Below are positions 21,518 through 31,839 of a stretch of 64,000 nucleotides of DNA, piece after piece (the stretch's first letter is position 1; every line of letters begins with the position of its first letter). Source of the DNA: Rhizoctonia solani (Eukaryota > Basidiomycota > Agaricomycetes > Cantharellales > Ceratobasidiaceae); the NCBI RefSeq assembly GCF_016906535.1, contig NC_057384.1, positions 1,426,001 to 1,490,000 on the forward strand, given 5' to 3'. The notes beneath the pieces are model-generated. The model was given only the letters and a program-made list of their open reading frames with translations. It had not been told where the DNA came from and ran no database searches. The position numbers were made by a program, and so were the translations under genes.

Positions 21518-23387
21518 AAAATCCAAATCTGAGTCTTCAGAGTCAGAGTCATCATTGGAGTTTTCAGATTCTTCACTTACTTCTTCATTTTCAGAGGATT
21601 CAGAACAGTCAGCTAAAGCTTGCATAGCCAGACTATTATATTCTTTATCTTCATCAGTAATAGAAGCAAAGTAAGTCTTAGCTTCTTTCTTGTTCAAAGA
21701 TTTAGGTCCAGTACAATCTCTATCCCAGTGTTTGGGACTTCCACAGTGTCTACAACTCCTTGCTCCTTTGCTTTCAGGAGTGACTTTAGAGATCACCCTG
21801 TCATTCTGAGGAAATTTGTAACTTTTCCTAGGAGTAGAAGTCTTTACAGTATGGGATTTTGCAATTTTCTTGGCTTTACTTTCAGCTTTGAGAGCTTTTA
21901 GAGCTTTCTTAAGGTCTTTCCTTCCATAGCTTGAGGAAAAGTTTCCCATACTCCTGTCTTTCTTGTCATCAATGTATCCATTCCAATCTTGCAACAGGGC
22001 AGATCTTTGTTGAATAGCATTGATAAAGTTTTCCCAATCATTAAGATGTTCAGGAAGAAAGATGAGAGTTTGCCATTGTAAAGGAGCACCTTTGAGAATT
22101 TCACTAATAGTAGCAATATCATCAAAGTTATAGCAAAAGTCAATAAGGTCTTTCTTGCGACAGCAAAATTGAAAAGGTGATTCTTTCTCATGCTTATAAT
22201 CCCTATACTTCATTTCTTGTAACTTACTCTTCAATGATGCTAAGTGTTGCTGAGTAAGGAAGAACCTTCCCAAAGCAAACTTCATGTCACTCCATCTCTG
22301 CATCAGAAAATGCTGAGTGGGAGTAGTCATAGAATTGAACCAAAGAAGAGCATCTTTAGTAAACAGGAAAGGAAGTTGTTTAGCAATTTCAGCATGAATG
22401 TAAGGTCCTCTTTCACAAAGTCTGTCTACTGAAGTCACCCATTCTACTAAAGAATCAGGGTTCCCATCCCAAGAAGTGAGAACATCCTTAATTTTGATCC
22501 TATAGTCAAAATGGACATCAGTGATTCTATTATTCCCTTGAGGTGCCTGAGGTGCTTGAGGAAAGTTTCCTCCTGGACCTCCTGGACCTCCTGGACCACT
22601 AGGACCATTAGGACTACTTGGTCCTCCTGGTCCTCCTGGCCTTCCTGGTCCTCCAGATCCTCCTGGTTCTCCTGGAGGTGGTGGACCTGTAGGTGGAGAC
22701 CTATTAGGCATAGGCTGGTGAGGTGAGTTATTAGGAATATTGAAAGGTAATCCTCCTCCATTTCCTTCATTCCCTCCATTTCCTCTATTGGGAGGATTAG
22801 GTGGAGGGTTCCCAGAACCTGAAGGGGCTGGAACCATGGAAGGATGATTAGTTAATGGAGGTGGGTTAAGATTTGTTCCTCCTGTTAGAGGTACTGACAT
22901 TGGTTTATGTGTAGTCAAGAACTCAATTCCTGTTGGATTAGGATTCATAACCATAGTGTTGGAAGATCCTCCAACATTGGTGGAATAATTCCAAGGAGTA
23001 AGGGACTCATATTGAGCATATCTACTCCTTTGCCTTGGTAAAGCTGATAATGAGGATTTGTGTCTAGATCTATTCCTTAATGGAGAGTCTAGAGAATCTT
23101 CAGGAGATGATGCTGGAATAACAGATATTAGGTTATTATCTGCATCCATATCAGCTCTAAGGGCTATAGGCTGAGTTAATTGAGCTGGAGTGGCTGCAAC
23201 TGAAGGATCAACTAAACCAGAAGCTCTGTTTCCTAAAGTCATTCTACTTTGACCCCAACCTGTATTAGAGATCTTAGTAGTGGATCCAAAGAGATCATTG
23301 TATTTCCTCCCCATTCCAGTGGTGTTTGGGCCAATTGGTTTGGGAGGATCTTCTATAAAGATCCTAGATGGTTCCTCTGGTACAGTA
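21515..23387 (-). CDS. gag: EB Gag, C-terminal part
   Basis: The piece contains a glycine-proline-rich stretch with repeated PGGP-like units, a retrotransposon Gag core ([44 protein letters not shown]), a zinc knuckle ([14 protein letters not shown]) and an acidic serine-rich tail ending DSDLDF before TAG. It continues in frame from the N-terminal piece at 29415 when EY and one GGTAA are removed. Knuckle and core match EC Gag (CRHCGSMMHWDRDC). No protease follows, unlike in EC. The reading is open except for the EY insertion. Confidence 0.85.
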
Positions 23388-23392
23388 GGTAA

Positions 23393-23661
23393 TGTAAGAA
23401 TTGCTGCAAGGGAACACTAAACTCAGCGGCAGCGATGATAGCGAAGCCAACTCTATTACCTGCAAGGGAACACTAAACTACAATACAGTGAGAACGCAGG
23501 CAATAGGTAATATACTTGTGGAAACATACCTCAGCGGCAGCGATGATAGCGAAGCCAACTGAGGGACAGAAATGTACAAAATCCGGCCTTTATAGAGACG
23601 CGGTTAGGAGACGCGGCTAGGCGCCGGAGCGGTCACGTGGTCCCGCATACATGCTACAACA
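23393..23661 (-). repeat. 3' LTR of EY (family Y)
   Basis: Plus-strand ends TGTAAGAATTGC and ATGCTACAACA. It contains a tandem duplication described at 23478. On the minus strand it has CACGTG (23634-23639) and a CTATAAAGG box. Confidence 0.94.
23478..23529 (-). other. 52-nt intron-like interval in the EY LTR, present in one of two tandem copies
   Basis: On the minus strand the segment begins GTATGT, has CTCAC 12 nt before its end, and ends TTGTAG, which fits a small fungal intron. It is flanked by ...GCCGCTGAG (23530 on) and TTTAGTGTTCCCTTGCAG (23460-23477). Downstream in the same LTR these flanks recur directly joined: exon-like blocks at 23422-23452 and 23404-23421 with the 52 nt absent. 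The 5' LTR has the same arrangement (intron-like part 29226-29277). Confidence 0.75.
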
Positions 23662-23924
23662 CTCCCACTTGAAGTCCGAAATGTACAATAGAGGCACTTC
23701 ACAACAAATAAACAAAGCATGAAAATAAATAAAAGATAAAGAGAGAGAAACCGCAAAATAAAAAAAGGAAAAGAACAAGTTCAGAGCAAGGTGGACTTGT
23801 CGAAGGACACGTCGAAGCAAAGTAACGACAGCAATTCATGGAATCTCGGGCGCGGCAGAGGTTTGGTACAGATGTCGGCAATGTTTTCTTGTCCGGGAAC
23901 CCACGTCAAGGTAATTTCCTTATT

Positions 23925-26900
23925 TCAAACGAGGTTGCGCAAATAGTGATAGTCAATGTTGATGTGTTTGGTCCGGCCACTGAATCCATTGCGTAGAGCC
24001 ATCTTCATTGCCGATTGGGAGTCCATCCGAATCTCAATGGGGTCGCTAGTCTCGAGCAAGAAATCTGATACCAAACGGCGGAGCCATACGGACTGAGTTG
24101 CGCATTCGTAAAGTGCCGCATACTCGGCCTCTGCAGACGACTTAGCCACGCAGGACTGCTTGATGGCCTTATGTGAAATGGCGCCGCCCCCAAGCGTGAA
24201 AACGTAACCTGTATACGACATGTAGTCGCGTGTATCACCGCCGTGATCACTGTCGGAGTACCCCACAAGCGTCAAGCCAGAACCGCAAGCGAACACGATA
24301 CCAGAGTCGTACGTAGTCCGGAGATAACGTACTACTCGCATGAGGGCCATCCAATGCGATGGTCCAGGTCGTTTTGCATGTTGACCAAGGAACGAGCAAG
24401 CATGCGCAATATCCGGACGGGTACCATTCGCGAGCCAGTTCAACGAGCCGAGGACCCTACTGTAAGGTTTGTCGCGCATGAATTCGATGTCCTCGTCACC
24501 AAGCGGAGTCTCGTCGGGTTCGGAACCGTGAACGGGAAGCTGAAGCGCGCTTTCCATCGGCGAGTAAATTGGCTTGCAGTTCTCCAAGCCCAGTTCCAGC
24601 AGCAGATTGTGTACGTACTTTTGTTGCAACAATTGCGTAGTACCCTTCTCGCGGTCCCGATCAATCTTGAGCCCCAAGATCTGCTTCACCTCGCCCAAAT
24701 CCTTCAGTTGGAATGCCGCAGATAAGATCGACTTGGTGGATGACATTGTCTTGGGGGAGGGAGCAAGGATGGTGAAGTCGTCAACGTAGATTAGGACCCA
24801 AACGCGACATTCGGGGGAGACATTCATGAAGAATAAGCAAGGATTGAATTTTGACTGAGTGAAACCGGTCTCAACAAAAACTTGCATCGCATGGCAAATC
24901 CAAAGATAGCCTGCTTGCTTGAGCCCGTAGACGGCCTTGTTTAATCGTAGTGCAAGTTCCTCGCGAGGGATGCCGGATGGGAGTTCAGACTCGGGAAAGC
25001 CGTCTGGGATTTGCAAGTAAATTTCGCGATCGACTTTTGCGTGTAGATAGGCAGTCTTGACGTCCATTTGGTGTATTTCCCAGTTCCTCTCCGTCCCCAC
25101 AGCGACCATTATTTTCAAGGTTTCCGGGCGAGCGGTTGGGGAAGAGGTCTCGCCGTAATCAATCCCCTCCCGCTGCAAATTTCCAAGAACGACGTAGCGC
25201 ACCTTGAATCGCTCGATAGCTCCATCTGCACCCGTCTTGGCCACATAAACTGGTTTGGTACCTAGGCGACGCTGGGTTCGTGGGACACGTGTAATCTCGT
25301 AGACTCCAAGGGACTTCCAAGACTGGAACTTGTCCACTGTCCCTTCGCGCCACTTCTTGGCGTCCGGGCTATCAAGCATCTGCTTGTAGGTGGACGGCAC
25401 CTGAGGTTGGGGCATAATGGCAACGGCAGCGGCAGTTCCGTTTTGGAACTTTTCTGTCTGTCTACGGACGCGCAATGATCGACGTGGGAGACGAGCTTTG
25501 ATTTCGGGTGGAAGGGTCGACGCCTTTTCCTCCCAATCGGGCTCGATGGATCGGTTCTTGGGATCTGGCTCGTCATCCTCTGGCGGGTCTCCCACTTGAC
25601 GGTCGGTCGGCCGGTCAGGGCGCATATAGTCATCAGACTGATCAGTCGACGAAACATCCCCCCCCTTGTCCGCCGATGTAGCAGTAGGGAAGACCGCTTC
25701 AAGGTCATCGGCTGAGTAGCTAGTAACCGGGCAGGGAGACGCACTGGATGTCTCATGGAAGATCACGTCGCGGGCCCTTAAGACTCGGTTTGTGCCCACT
25801 TTGCGCAAACGCCACACCTTAGCTAGTTTGTCATAGCCCAAAAACTGGCATTCAGTCGAGCAAGGATCGAGAGTTTTGGCGGTACCCGATGTGTGCACAG
25901 CAAAACATTTTGAGCCAAATGCACGGAGGTTGGATACTGAGGGGCAAACGCCTGTCCAGGCCTCAAACGGAGTGACATCAATGGCGGAATGGGGGGATCG
26001 ATTCATAATATACACCGCAGTAGTTACAGTCTCTGCCCACCAGCCTTGAGGAAGTCCTGCGTCAAGCATCATAGCCCTAACCCAATCCTGCAGGCTCCAA
26101 AGGTCCCGCTCCGCCCTGCCGTTCTGCTGCGAACTGTACGGCGCAGACGTCTGGCGAACGAGTCCATGATCAGCGACATAGTCGGACCATTGAGCAGAGA
26201 AATACTCACCGCCATTGTTGGAACGGAGAACCTTGAGGACGCGGCCGGTCTGGGTAGTGACGCGCTTGTGCCAGGCCTTGAAAGCCTCAAAAGCGTCGTA
26301 CTTGGACTTCAGAGGGAGCACCCAGCGATACCTGGTTGCGTCGTCGAGTAAGATCATCCAGTACTTAGAGCCGCCAACCGAGTGGGGAAAAGGCCCACAC
26401 AGATCCGAGTGGACGAGCTCCAGCGGGGCAGTAGCAATGGAGTCAGACGGCGGGAACGGGCTGCGGCACGCTTTTGCAAGGGCGCATTCATTGCACTCCG
26501 TGATGCAAGCGAGGGACGCGGGAAGACCCTTGACGAGGGAACCTGAAGCCAGCTTGGATAAGTTTGCACTACCAAGGTGCCCAAAACGCCGGTGCCAGAG
26601 CACCGCTTCCGACACGGACAAGGACGCAATAACAGCGTTAGCCTCTCCAGAAGGACGGGAGCCAAGGTCGATTGGAATCCTCCAAACGTAGTTGCTCGGC
26701 ATCGCAATTCCAAGTAATGACCTACCAGGTCCATATACGGGAGTAGCCTTGTGCGGATTCCATGCGACAGATCCACCAGCGGCAAGAAGTTTCCAATATG
26801 AAAGCAGGACCCGCGAACACCCGGGCACATGGTAGACGTCGGTCAGCCTGCACCAAATGCGGCCCCGCGGCGAAGTGGTGGGTATTGCCACATCACCAAT

Positions 26901-29060
26901 CCCCATGGCGTACCCCTTGATCCCATTGTATACTCCACTAATGACCGGACGTTCAGAGGGCGCGAAAGGTTGGTACGAAGTAAAATAGGCTCGATCGTTT
27001 ACTATATGGTGAGAGCATCCTGAATTGACGATAATAGAGTCCGACCTGTGTTCTCCAGTAGCCGCTAGTGCCAGCACTTGAACAGGGGAATCCTCAGCGG
27101 ACGGTGTCCACAACGAAACCTTGATTGCGGACGCCTCCCCGGCCTTCGGGGCCTCGCTCGAGCTAGCATCGGTGACTGCTACGCTTGCCTCGGCCTTCTT
27201 TTTGTCGTTCTTGTCCTTCGAGGACCTGCCCTTGCCTTTTCGCCGGTTGTTCACACGATCGGCCCCAAATACCTCGATACGACGCTTGGAAAACTCGCAA
27301 TCGGGGGATCCTTTGGTGTGCCCGAGCTCACAGCAATCGAAACAGCGAATCGCGCCACTCTTCGAAGGCTCAGTCTGGACGGAGAGTGCTGTAACGTCAG
27401 ACGCGCATGCCAAAGACTTTGAGCTCAACTCGGCTACTCGGGGAGCGATGGCGCGAAGGCCCTGGATAGTCTCGCCCAGAGGTCTAGGGGCAAGCTCAAG
27501 CTGGAGGATTACAGGACGCCAAGAGTGTGGCAAAGAACCGATGAGTGCATGCCTCTGCTCCCCCTCGGAGATCGGCTGACCCAGTACGCTCATCTCAGTC
27601 ACCAAGTGCTGGAGCTTGGCCAGATGCGCCTCAAACGAGCTCCCCTCAGGCATACGCAACGACAAGATCTGGCTCCTGAGGGAGCTAGCCCGAGCCTCGG
27701 TGAGCGGAGCGTGGACTTCCCGCAATGCAGCCCAGACTGAGGACGCGGTGGTGTTCTCCTGGACGTACGGGTACTGACTAGAGTCCAGGGAACAAACAAT
27801 TGCTTCGCGCACAAGCCCGTCGCAGCGCACCCAGTTAGTGTATGCGCGCACATCGGCGGGATTCGGCGGCACAAAATTTGCATCCACGAAGTGTTCCAAA
27901 CCGCGAACCACCAGCGAATCCCAGACCAGTCGTGACCAGGTCGCGTACTTCCCCTCCTCCAGCTTCAACTCCTTCAGCGAGTCAGAGAGACTCTTCATCT
28001 CAGCAAGGAAGGCCTTGCGATCCTCGGCCTCGGCATTCGGCGGTGCGGCATATGGGTAACCCATAGGAGGGTGGGGCCAATACGGTACGTGCGGCGGCGG
28101 CGGCGGCGAAGGTGGAGGCGGAGGCGGATATGCTGGCATATGCGAAGAAGGTGGATAAGCTGGCATAGGCGGAGGCGCAAAGTATTGGGGACGAAACGCA
28201 TTCAACATAGGGCTGGGAGCAGCGGGGTGAATTGGGACAGGGGCCGGGATAGGGGTCACAGCCGGGATAGGGGCCGGCGCGGGGGCGGGCGTGGGAACTG
28301 GCGCGGGGGGCGCATAGATCGGTATGAGGGGCGGGAAACGCGCCATGGCTGAAGGTACGCGATCAGAGGCGGGAGCCAAAACGAGAACGGGCACAGGAGT
28401 AGGCACGGGAGCCGGCGTAGGGGCTTGAGAGGAGGCCACGGACAAAAGACGCGAGGGAGGCATCATGGGTGGGCGCGCGGCTGGAGCCGGAGCCCCTGAG
28501 TGTGCGGTTCGCGGGGGGTTGCCGGTGTAAGCAGTAACTTGGGACTGGGCATTTGCCGGCCGTTCGTCAGGTAGAACACTCGGAGGACGAGGATCATGTA
28601 TAGATAAATCACCCAATCGTATACCGTAAACGTTGTTGTCCCTGATACTAGAGAGACGCGGAACAGGAAGGGCAGCCGAGTGAATAGTCATCACGCCCGG
28701 AGCATAAAGCGGCGCACGGTAGGGGGGCATACCCGAACAGATACCGTACGGGGAGGACGCCTCGGACGGATAACGAATAAAATCAGCGCTAGGAAGGGCG
28801 GCGATACTCGGAGGAACGGAGGGCGCACGAGGATCAGCTGGCCGGGACATGTGCATCGTCCCCGCCAAGGTCCGACCAGACTCCATCCCCTGACCAATAC
28901 CAAAGTCGCGCGATCCAGCGGCCAAGCCCTGGGGTGCGCTTCGAACTTGTTCAGTTGGCTGGACTGAACCGCGGACACCATATAACGCATTAATAGGGGA
29001 ACCCAGCCCCTCTTGGTTCTGGAACTTGAACGGAGGGATATAACGATCGCTCCCGGACAT
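23925..29060 (-). CDS. pol: EY copia Gag-Pol polyprotein, ended early by UGA
   Basis: The 1711-codon frame starts at the first ATG after the leader. A proline- and alanine-rich N-terminus (about 150-350) is followed by a UBN2-like Gag (about 355-560), a knuckle-like CFDCCELGHTKGSPDC (about 572), protease, a GAG-pre-integrase HRRFGHLG block (about 825), integrase, RT with YVDD (about 1428) and RNase H (SSAEAEYAALYE). Two key residues differ from the family: protease reads VNSGCSHH with Asn at 679 for Asp, and integrase reads RSNNGGEY with Asn at 948 for Asp. The UGA at 23925-23927 is followed in frame by a typical copia tail (WVPGQENIADICTKPLPR) that ends at 23781. All three changes fit G-to-A or C-to-T at CpG. 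Confidence 0.93.
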   Translation of the reverse strand: MSGSDRYIPPFKFQNQEGLGSPINALYGVRGSVQPTEQVRSAPQGLAAGSRDFGIGQGMESGRTLAGTMHMSRPADPRAPSVPPSIAALPSADFIRYPSEASSPYGICSGMPPYRAPLYAPGVMTIHSAALPVPRLSSIRDNNVYGIRLGDLSIHDPRPPSVLPDERPANAQSQVTAYTGNPPRTAHSGAPAPAARPPMMPPSRLLSVASSQAPTPAPVPTPVPVLVLAPASDRVPSAMARFPPLIPIYAPPAPVPTPAPAPAPIPAVTPIPAPVPIHPAAPSPMLNAFRPQYFAPPPMPAYPPSSHMPAYPPPPPPSPPPPPHVPYWPHPPMGYPYAAPPNAEAEDRKAFLAEMKSLSDSLKELKLEEGKYATWSRLVWDSLVVRGLEHFVDANFVPPNPADVRAYTNWVRCDGLVREAIVCSLDSSQYPYVQENTTASSVWAALREVHAPLTEARASSLRSQILSLRMPEGSSFEAHLAKLQHLVTEMSVLGQPISEGEQRHALIGSLPHSWRPVILQLELAPRPLGETIQGLRAIAPRVAELSSKSLACASDVTALSVQTEPSKSGAIRCFDCCELGHTKGSPDCEFSKRRIEVFGADRVNNRRKGKGRSSKDKNDKKKAEASVAVTDASSSEAPKAGEASAIKVSLWTPSAEDSPVQVLALAATGEHRSDSIIVNSGCSHHIVNDRAYFTSYQPFAPSERPVISGVYNGIKGYAMGIGDVAIPTTSPRGRIWCRLTDVYHVPGCSRVLLSYWKLLAAGGSVAWNPHKATPVYGPGRSLLGIAMPSNYVWRIPIDLGSRPSGEANAVIASLSVSEAVLWHRRFGHLGSANLSKLASGSLVKGLPASLACITECNECALAKACRSPFPPSDSIATAPLELVHSDLCGPFPHSVGGSKYWMILLDDATRYRWVLPLKSKYDAFEAFKAWHKRVTTQTGRVLKVLRSNNGGEYFSAQWSDYVADHGLVRQTSAPYSSQQNGRAERDLWSLQDWVRAMMLDAGLPQGWWAETVTTAVYIMNRSPHSAIDVTPFEAWTGVCPSVSNLRAFGSKCFAVHTSGTAKTLDPCSTECQFLGYDKLAKVWRLRKVGTNRVLRARDVIFHETSSASPCPVTSYSADDLEAVFPTATSADKGGDVSSTDQSDDYMRPDRPTDRQVGDPPEDDEPDPKNRSIEPDWEEKASTLPPEIKARLPRRSLRVRRQTEKFQNGTAAAVAIMPQPQVPSTYKQMLDSPDAKKWREGTVDKFQSWKSLGVYEITRVPRTQRRLGTKPVYVAKTGADGAIERFKVRYVVLGNLQREGIDYGETSSPTARPETLKIMVAVGTERNWEIHQMDVKTAYLHAKVDREIYLQIPDGFPESELPSGIPREELALRLNKAVYGLKQAGYLWICHAMQVFVETGFTQSKFNPCLFFMNVSPECRVWVLIYVDDFTILAPSPKTMSSTKSILSAAFQLKDLGEVKQILGLKIDRDREKGTTQLLQQKYVHNLLLELGLENCKPIYSPMESALQLPVHGSEPDETPLGDEDIEFMRDKPYSRVLGSLNWLANGTRPDIAHACSFLGQHAKRPGPSHWMALMRVVRYLRTTYDSGIVFACGSGLTLVGYSDSDHGGDTRDYMSYTGYVFTLGGGAISHKAIKQSCVAKSSAEAEYAALYECATQSVWLRRLVSDFLLETSDPIEIRMDSQSAMKMALRNGFSGRTKHINIDYHYLRNLV

Positions 29061-29129
29061 AGTTCAGCACAGTAGACGGTCGTGGAGTTGGCTATCAGTT
29101 ATAACAACGACCCGTCATGCAAACGGAAA

Positions 29130-29140
29130 GGCTCATAACC
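29130..29140 (-). other. EY primer binding site, tRNA-iMet anticodon type
   Basis: Directly after the 5' LTR the minus strand reads GGTTATGAGCC, which can pair with GGCUCAUAACC, the anticodon loop region of initiator tRNA-Met. Copia-type elements are known to prime from a cut half of this tRNA, so the match is as expected for the family. Confidence 0.7.
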
Positions 29141-29409
29141 TGTAAGAATTGCTGCAAGGGAACACTAAACTCAGCGGCAGCGATGATAGCGAAGCCAACT
29201 CTATTACCTGCAAGGGAACACTAAACTACAATACAGTGAGAACGCAGGCAATAGGTAATATACTTGTGGAAACATACCTCAGCGGCAGCGATGATAGCAA
29301 AGCCAACTGAGGGACAGAAATGTACGAAATCCGGCCTTTATAGAGACGCGGTTAGGAGACGCGGCTAGGCGCCGGAGCGGTCACGTGGTCCCGCATACAT
29401 GCTACGACA
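29141..29409 (-). repeat. 5' LTR of EY
   Basis: Same length as the 3' copy. The three differences are G/A at GCGAAG/GCAAAG, TACGAAA/TACAAAA and CTACGACA/CTACAACA. The CTATAAAGG box is at 29336-29343 on the minus strand, so the duplicated intron-like block lies within the first transcribed bases. Confidence 0.94.
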
Positions 29410-30509
29410 GGTAACACTGGTAAAGTATTTCTAGCCACAATAGTTTTACTTGTGCTTGCAGCAGAGGGGTTAGTGAAATCTTCTAAGTCCCTCTGAGCTT
29501 GAGATCCAGGTGTAAATAAAGAAGTAGTCACATCTGGACCTTGCATAGGTGTATAGGCAGGAATGAAGGTTCTATCTCCTTTCTTAGGAGTATATTGGCT
29601 TAATTGAACAATCTCTTCTACAGTTTCCTCTTCTTCCACATCATTGTTCTCAGAGTCCTGAGTAGAAGTATTTAATGCTTCCATGGGACTATGAGCTCTA
29701 TGAATATGTGTAGGATAAGTCCACTCTGAATGAGTATTAGAAAGTTGTTCAACAGCAGGATCATTCTTATCAGAGGTAACTTCCAGTTTCTTCCTTATTC
29801 TAAAATAGAAAGCAAGAAACCTTTCTACTTGATCTCTAAAATGTACAGCTATAATCTCATGTGAGGCTTTAGTGTATAGAGATTCAAGAGCATCCTCAGG
29901 AAGAGATGGTACCTTCATGGTATGATCATTAGAAAGTGTGTGAGATTTCCATTGATTGTAAATTGTAGTTAACTCCCTAATCAATCCAGAAAGATTTCTT
30001 CTATTGATTATTGATACAGGAGCCCTAGCTGGTTTCAAATACCAATTGGGAGAGAAAGTACAGAATACATCCAGTTTATCTAGAATGTGTTGGAAAAACA
30101 GTCTGCCTTGTAGGGACAAATAAATGTTTTCCACTGCATTTGGTTTCCCATCTAGGTATATAAGCCATGCTATTTGTCTAGCAGTTCTCCTTCTAGAGTT
30201 GACATGATGATCTTTAGAAACTTCATTTATAAGTTTAGCAGAAGAAGGATAGTATGAATATCTCTCCTTTTCAGCAGAAGTCAACTCTCTAAGGTGATTA
30301 GGTGTAGTAGGCCCATAAGGAGTATACCTGTCAACATCAATGTCATCAAGGAGACTTGCAGCTTTTAAACTCCAATCAGACATAGCATTCCTGTTCTCTT
30401 TAGGAGGCCTATTAGCCTGAGATATAGAGTCAGATGGTGCTAGGTCTTCATCAGAAGTTCTAGAACTGCCAGCTATGATGGAAGGCTGTTTGGCTGTTGG
30501 TGAAGACAT
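29410..30509 (-). CDS. gag: EB Gag, N-terminal part, truncated by EY
   Basis: It starts at the ATG at 30507-30509 (MSSPTAKQPSIIAG). The about 365 codons before the insertion are hydrophilic, Ser/Thr-rich, with a helical central part (AFYFRIRKKLEV) and an acidic segment (NNDVEEEETVEEIVQL). The same layout starts EC Gag (RDQMERFIQKLYEILGR region), which supports homology. Its frame now runs on into the EY LTR and ends at 29352. Confidence 0.82.
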
Positions 30510-30591
30510 GGAGGTGTCAGTTCAGAAAATAAATGTAAAAATACTCAACTAATTGAATATATGGGTAGTTATTCAAGATAACCAGCTGTCT

Positions 30592-30605
30592 GGGTCGCTT
30601 CACCA
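30592..30605 (-). other. EB primer binding site
   Basis: One base after the 5' LTR the minus strand reads TGGTGAAGCGACCC, the complement expected of a tRNA 3' end finishing GGGTCGCTTCACCA. The tRNA identity was not determined. Confidence 0.6.
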
Positions 30606-30606
30606 A

Positions 30607-31839
30607 TGTTGTAAATTGGGGGAAAAGAGGTTGAGACTCTGGTGCTGAGCAGAGTCTGTGTTGGAAGATTTCCCAATTTCCAAGCTAAGTAAAGAAGTAG
30701 CTTCTTTAGGGTTCTCTGGGTCTAGCTATCTTGAATACAATCAACTACAGATATATCTTTTCTCAGTGTAAAGTGTCTTAGTAAGTATTTCTGTAAGAGC
30801 AAGAGTACTGGCTCAGGTTCCCTTTGGCAGAGATAGTTATGTAAGTTTCACTCCTAGTTGCAGGAACTAACTGGTTACTTAGTATATATCCTTCTTTAAG
30901 GATGATTGCCTTCTGTTCACTTAACCTAAGAACTCTGTATCAGGTCTACAACCTTTCCACACTATGGGTACTTGGGAGATCCACTTATACAAGTTTAAGT
31001 TATTTGAAATCTTGAGGCACAATATATCACACAATTGAGGGGGGCAAGCCCAAACCCAAGAGTGACAGTCAACAGTAACAGTGAGGTGGAGTAAAGTAAG
31101 GTGGGTGCCCTCCAAGGGTATGCAAGAGTCCCCTTTTATACCCTAGAGTGGCAAGGTTACTGAGTCATTCACCTAGTCAGAGTATGAATATGACTTGCTT
31201 AGGACTGTGCTTCCTAAGACTTTGATTGGTGGGTGGGAAGGCACAGATATGACTAGGATGGAATGTGGCTGCTCTTGGGTTGAACTGCAATTAGTTAAAA
31301 ATAGAAACATCTAAATACATGACTCAGTCTATCAAGAAATGCTTGGCAGCCAATGAGCACTTAGAGTGAGTCATTAGTGTGAGTCATTCTGGTGGCAAGC
31401 AGAATGACTCATAAGCAGGATTCGCAGTGCCACTAGAAATTACTAGATAAGGAGAACCTTAGTAATCTCATGAGAGGTATGACTCAACTAAGCTAGGAAT
31501 AAGGTTCATTTCCCAAGTTAGAGCTAGTCATGTGATGAGCTAGATGTAAAGATACAAATATAATGATTAGTAAGGTACTTGAGCCACATAGATAGAATCT
31601 TGTGAAGCTAATATCTCCATGAGATCTTATCGTATGAGCACGTGACAGGCAGCGTTAGAACGAGCGGAAGGAGCTCTATTGAACGATATGTAACACATAC
31701 AGTCAATATGAGCGTTACATAGAGTAATGACAGGAATAATGGAAAATAAGAGACAAATGGCCATTAAATCAGAAAGTCAGATATATACAGATTATTGTGG
31801 ATGGTGAGCTGTGAATGCAAAATTGTGTGATACATAACA
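30607..31839 (-). repeat. 5' LTR of EB
   Basis: 1233 bp, no difference from the 3' copy seen by eye. TATAAAAG on the minus strand at 31134-31140, CACGTG at 31639-31644. Confidence 0.94.

Larger units (their letters stand above)
23393..29409 (-). mobile_element. EY: Ty1/copia element inserted in EB gag, TSD GGTAA
   Basis: The 6017-bp element has two 269-bp LTRs that differ at three bases, all CpG, and TSD GGTAA at 23388-23392 and 29410-29414. It encodes one Gag-Pol frame in copia order (integrase before RT). Its coding DNA is GC-rich and CpG-rich compared with the AT-rich neighbours, so it is a recent arrival or a family of different compositional history. A UGA and two catalytic Asp-to-Asn positions suggest that this copy is inactive. 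Confidence 0.94.
19395..31839 (-). mobile_element. EB: LTR element with gag and chromodomain but no RT or integrase, interrupted by EY
   Basis: Two 1233-bp LTRs with no difference seen by eye flank it, with TSD CCCTT at 19390-19394 and 31840-31844. A primer site and a purine tract (minus strand of TAGCCCCCCCAATCTGG at 20628) are present. After removal of EY, the roughly 4-kb interior holds a gag of about 990 codons and a 157-codon -1 extension with a chromodomain. I see no protease, RT, RNase H or integrase, so it must be mobilised in trans. Its Gag resembles that of EC. Confidence 0.88.

Noticed and set aside
22511..22726. Trp/Ser-rich repeat ORF, and a collagen-like minus-strand ORF at 22447-22779
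   Set aside because: Both are other-frame readings of the PGGP-rich repeat in EB Gag.
23393..23661. EY LTR repeats as a CRISPR-like or satellite array
   Set aside because: There are only two copies of each segment and their relation is explained by one tandem duplication with an intron-like gap.
28071..28352. Arg- and Gly-rich plus-strand ORFs opposite copia Gag
   Set aside because: They are antisense shadows of the proline-rich Gag segment and its repeated GGC/GCG codons.
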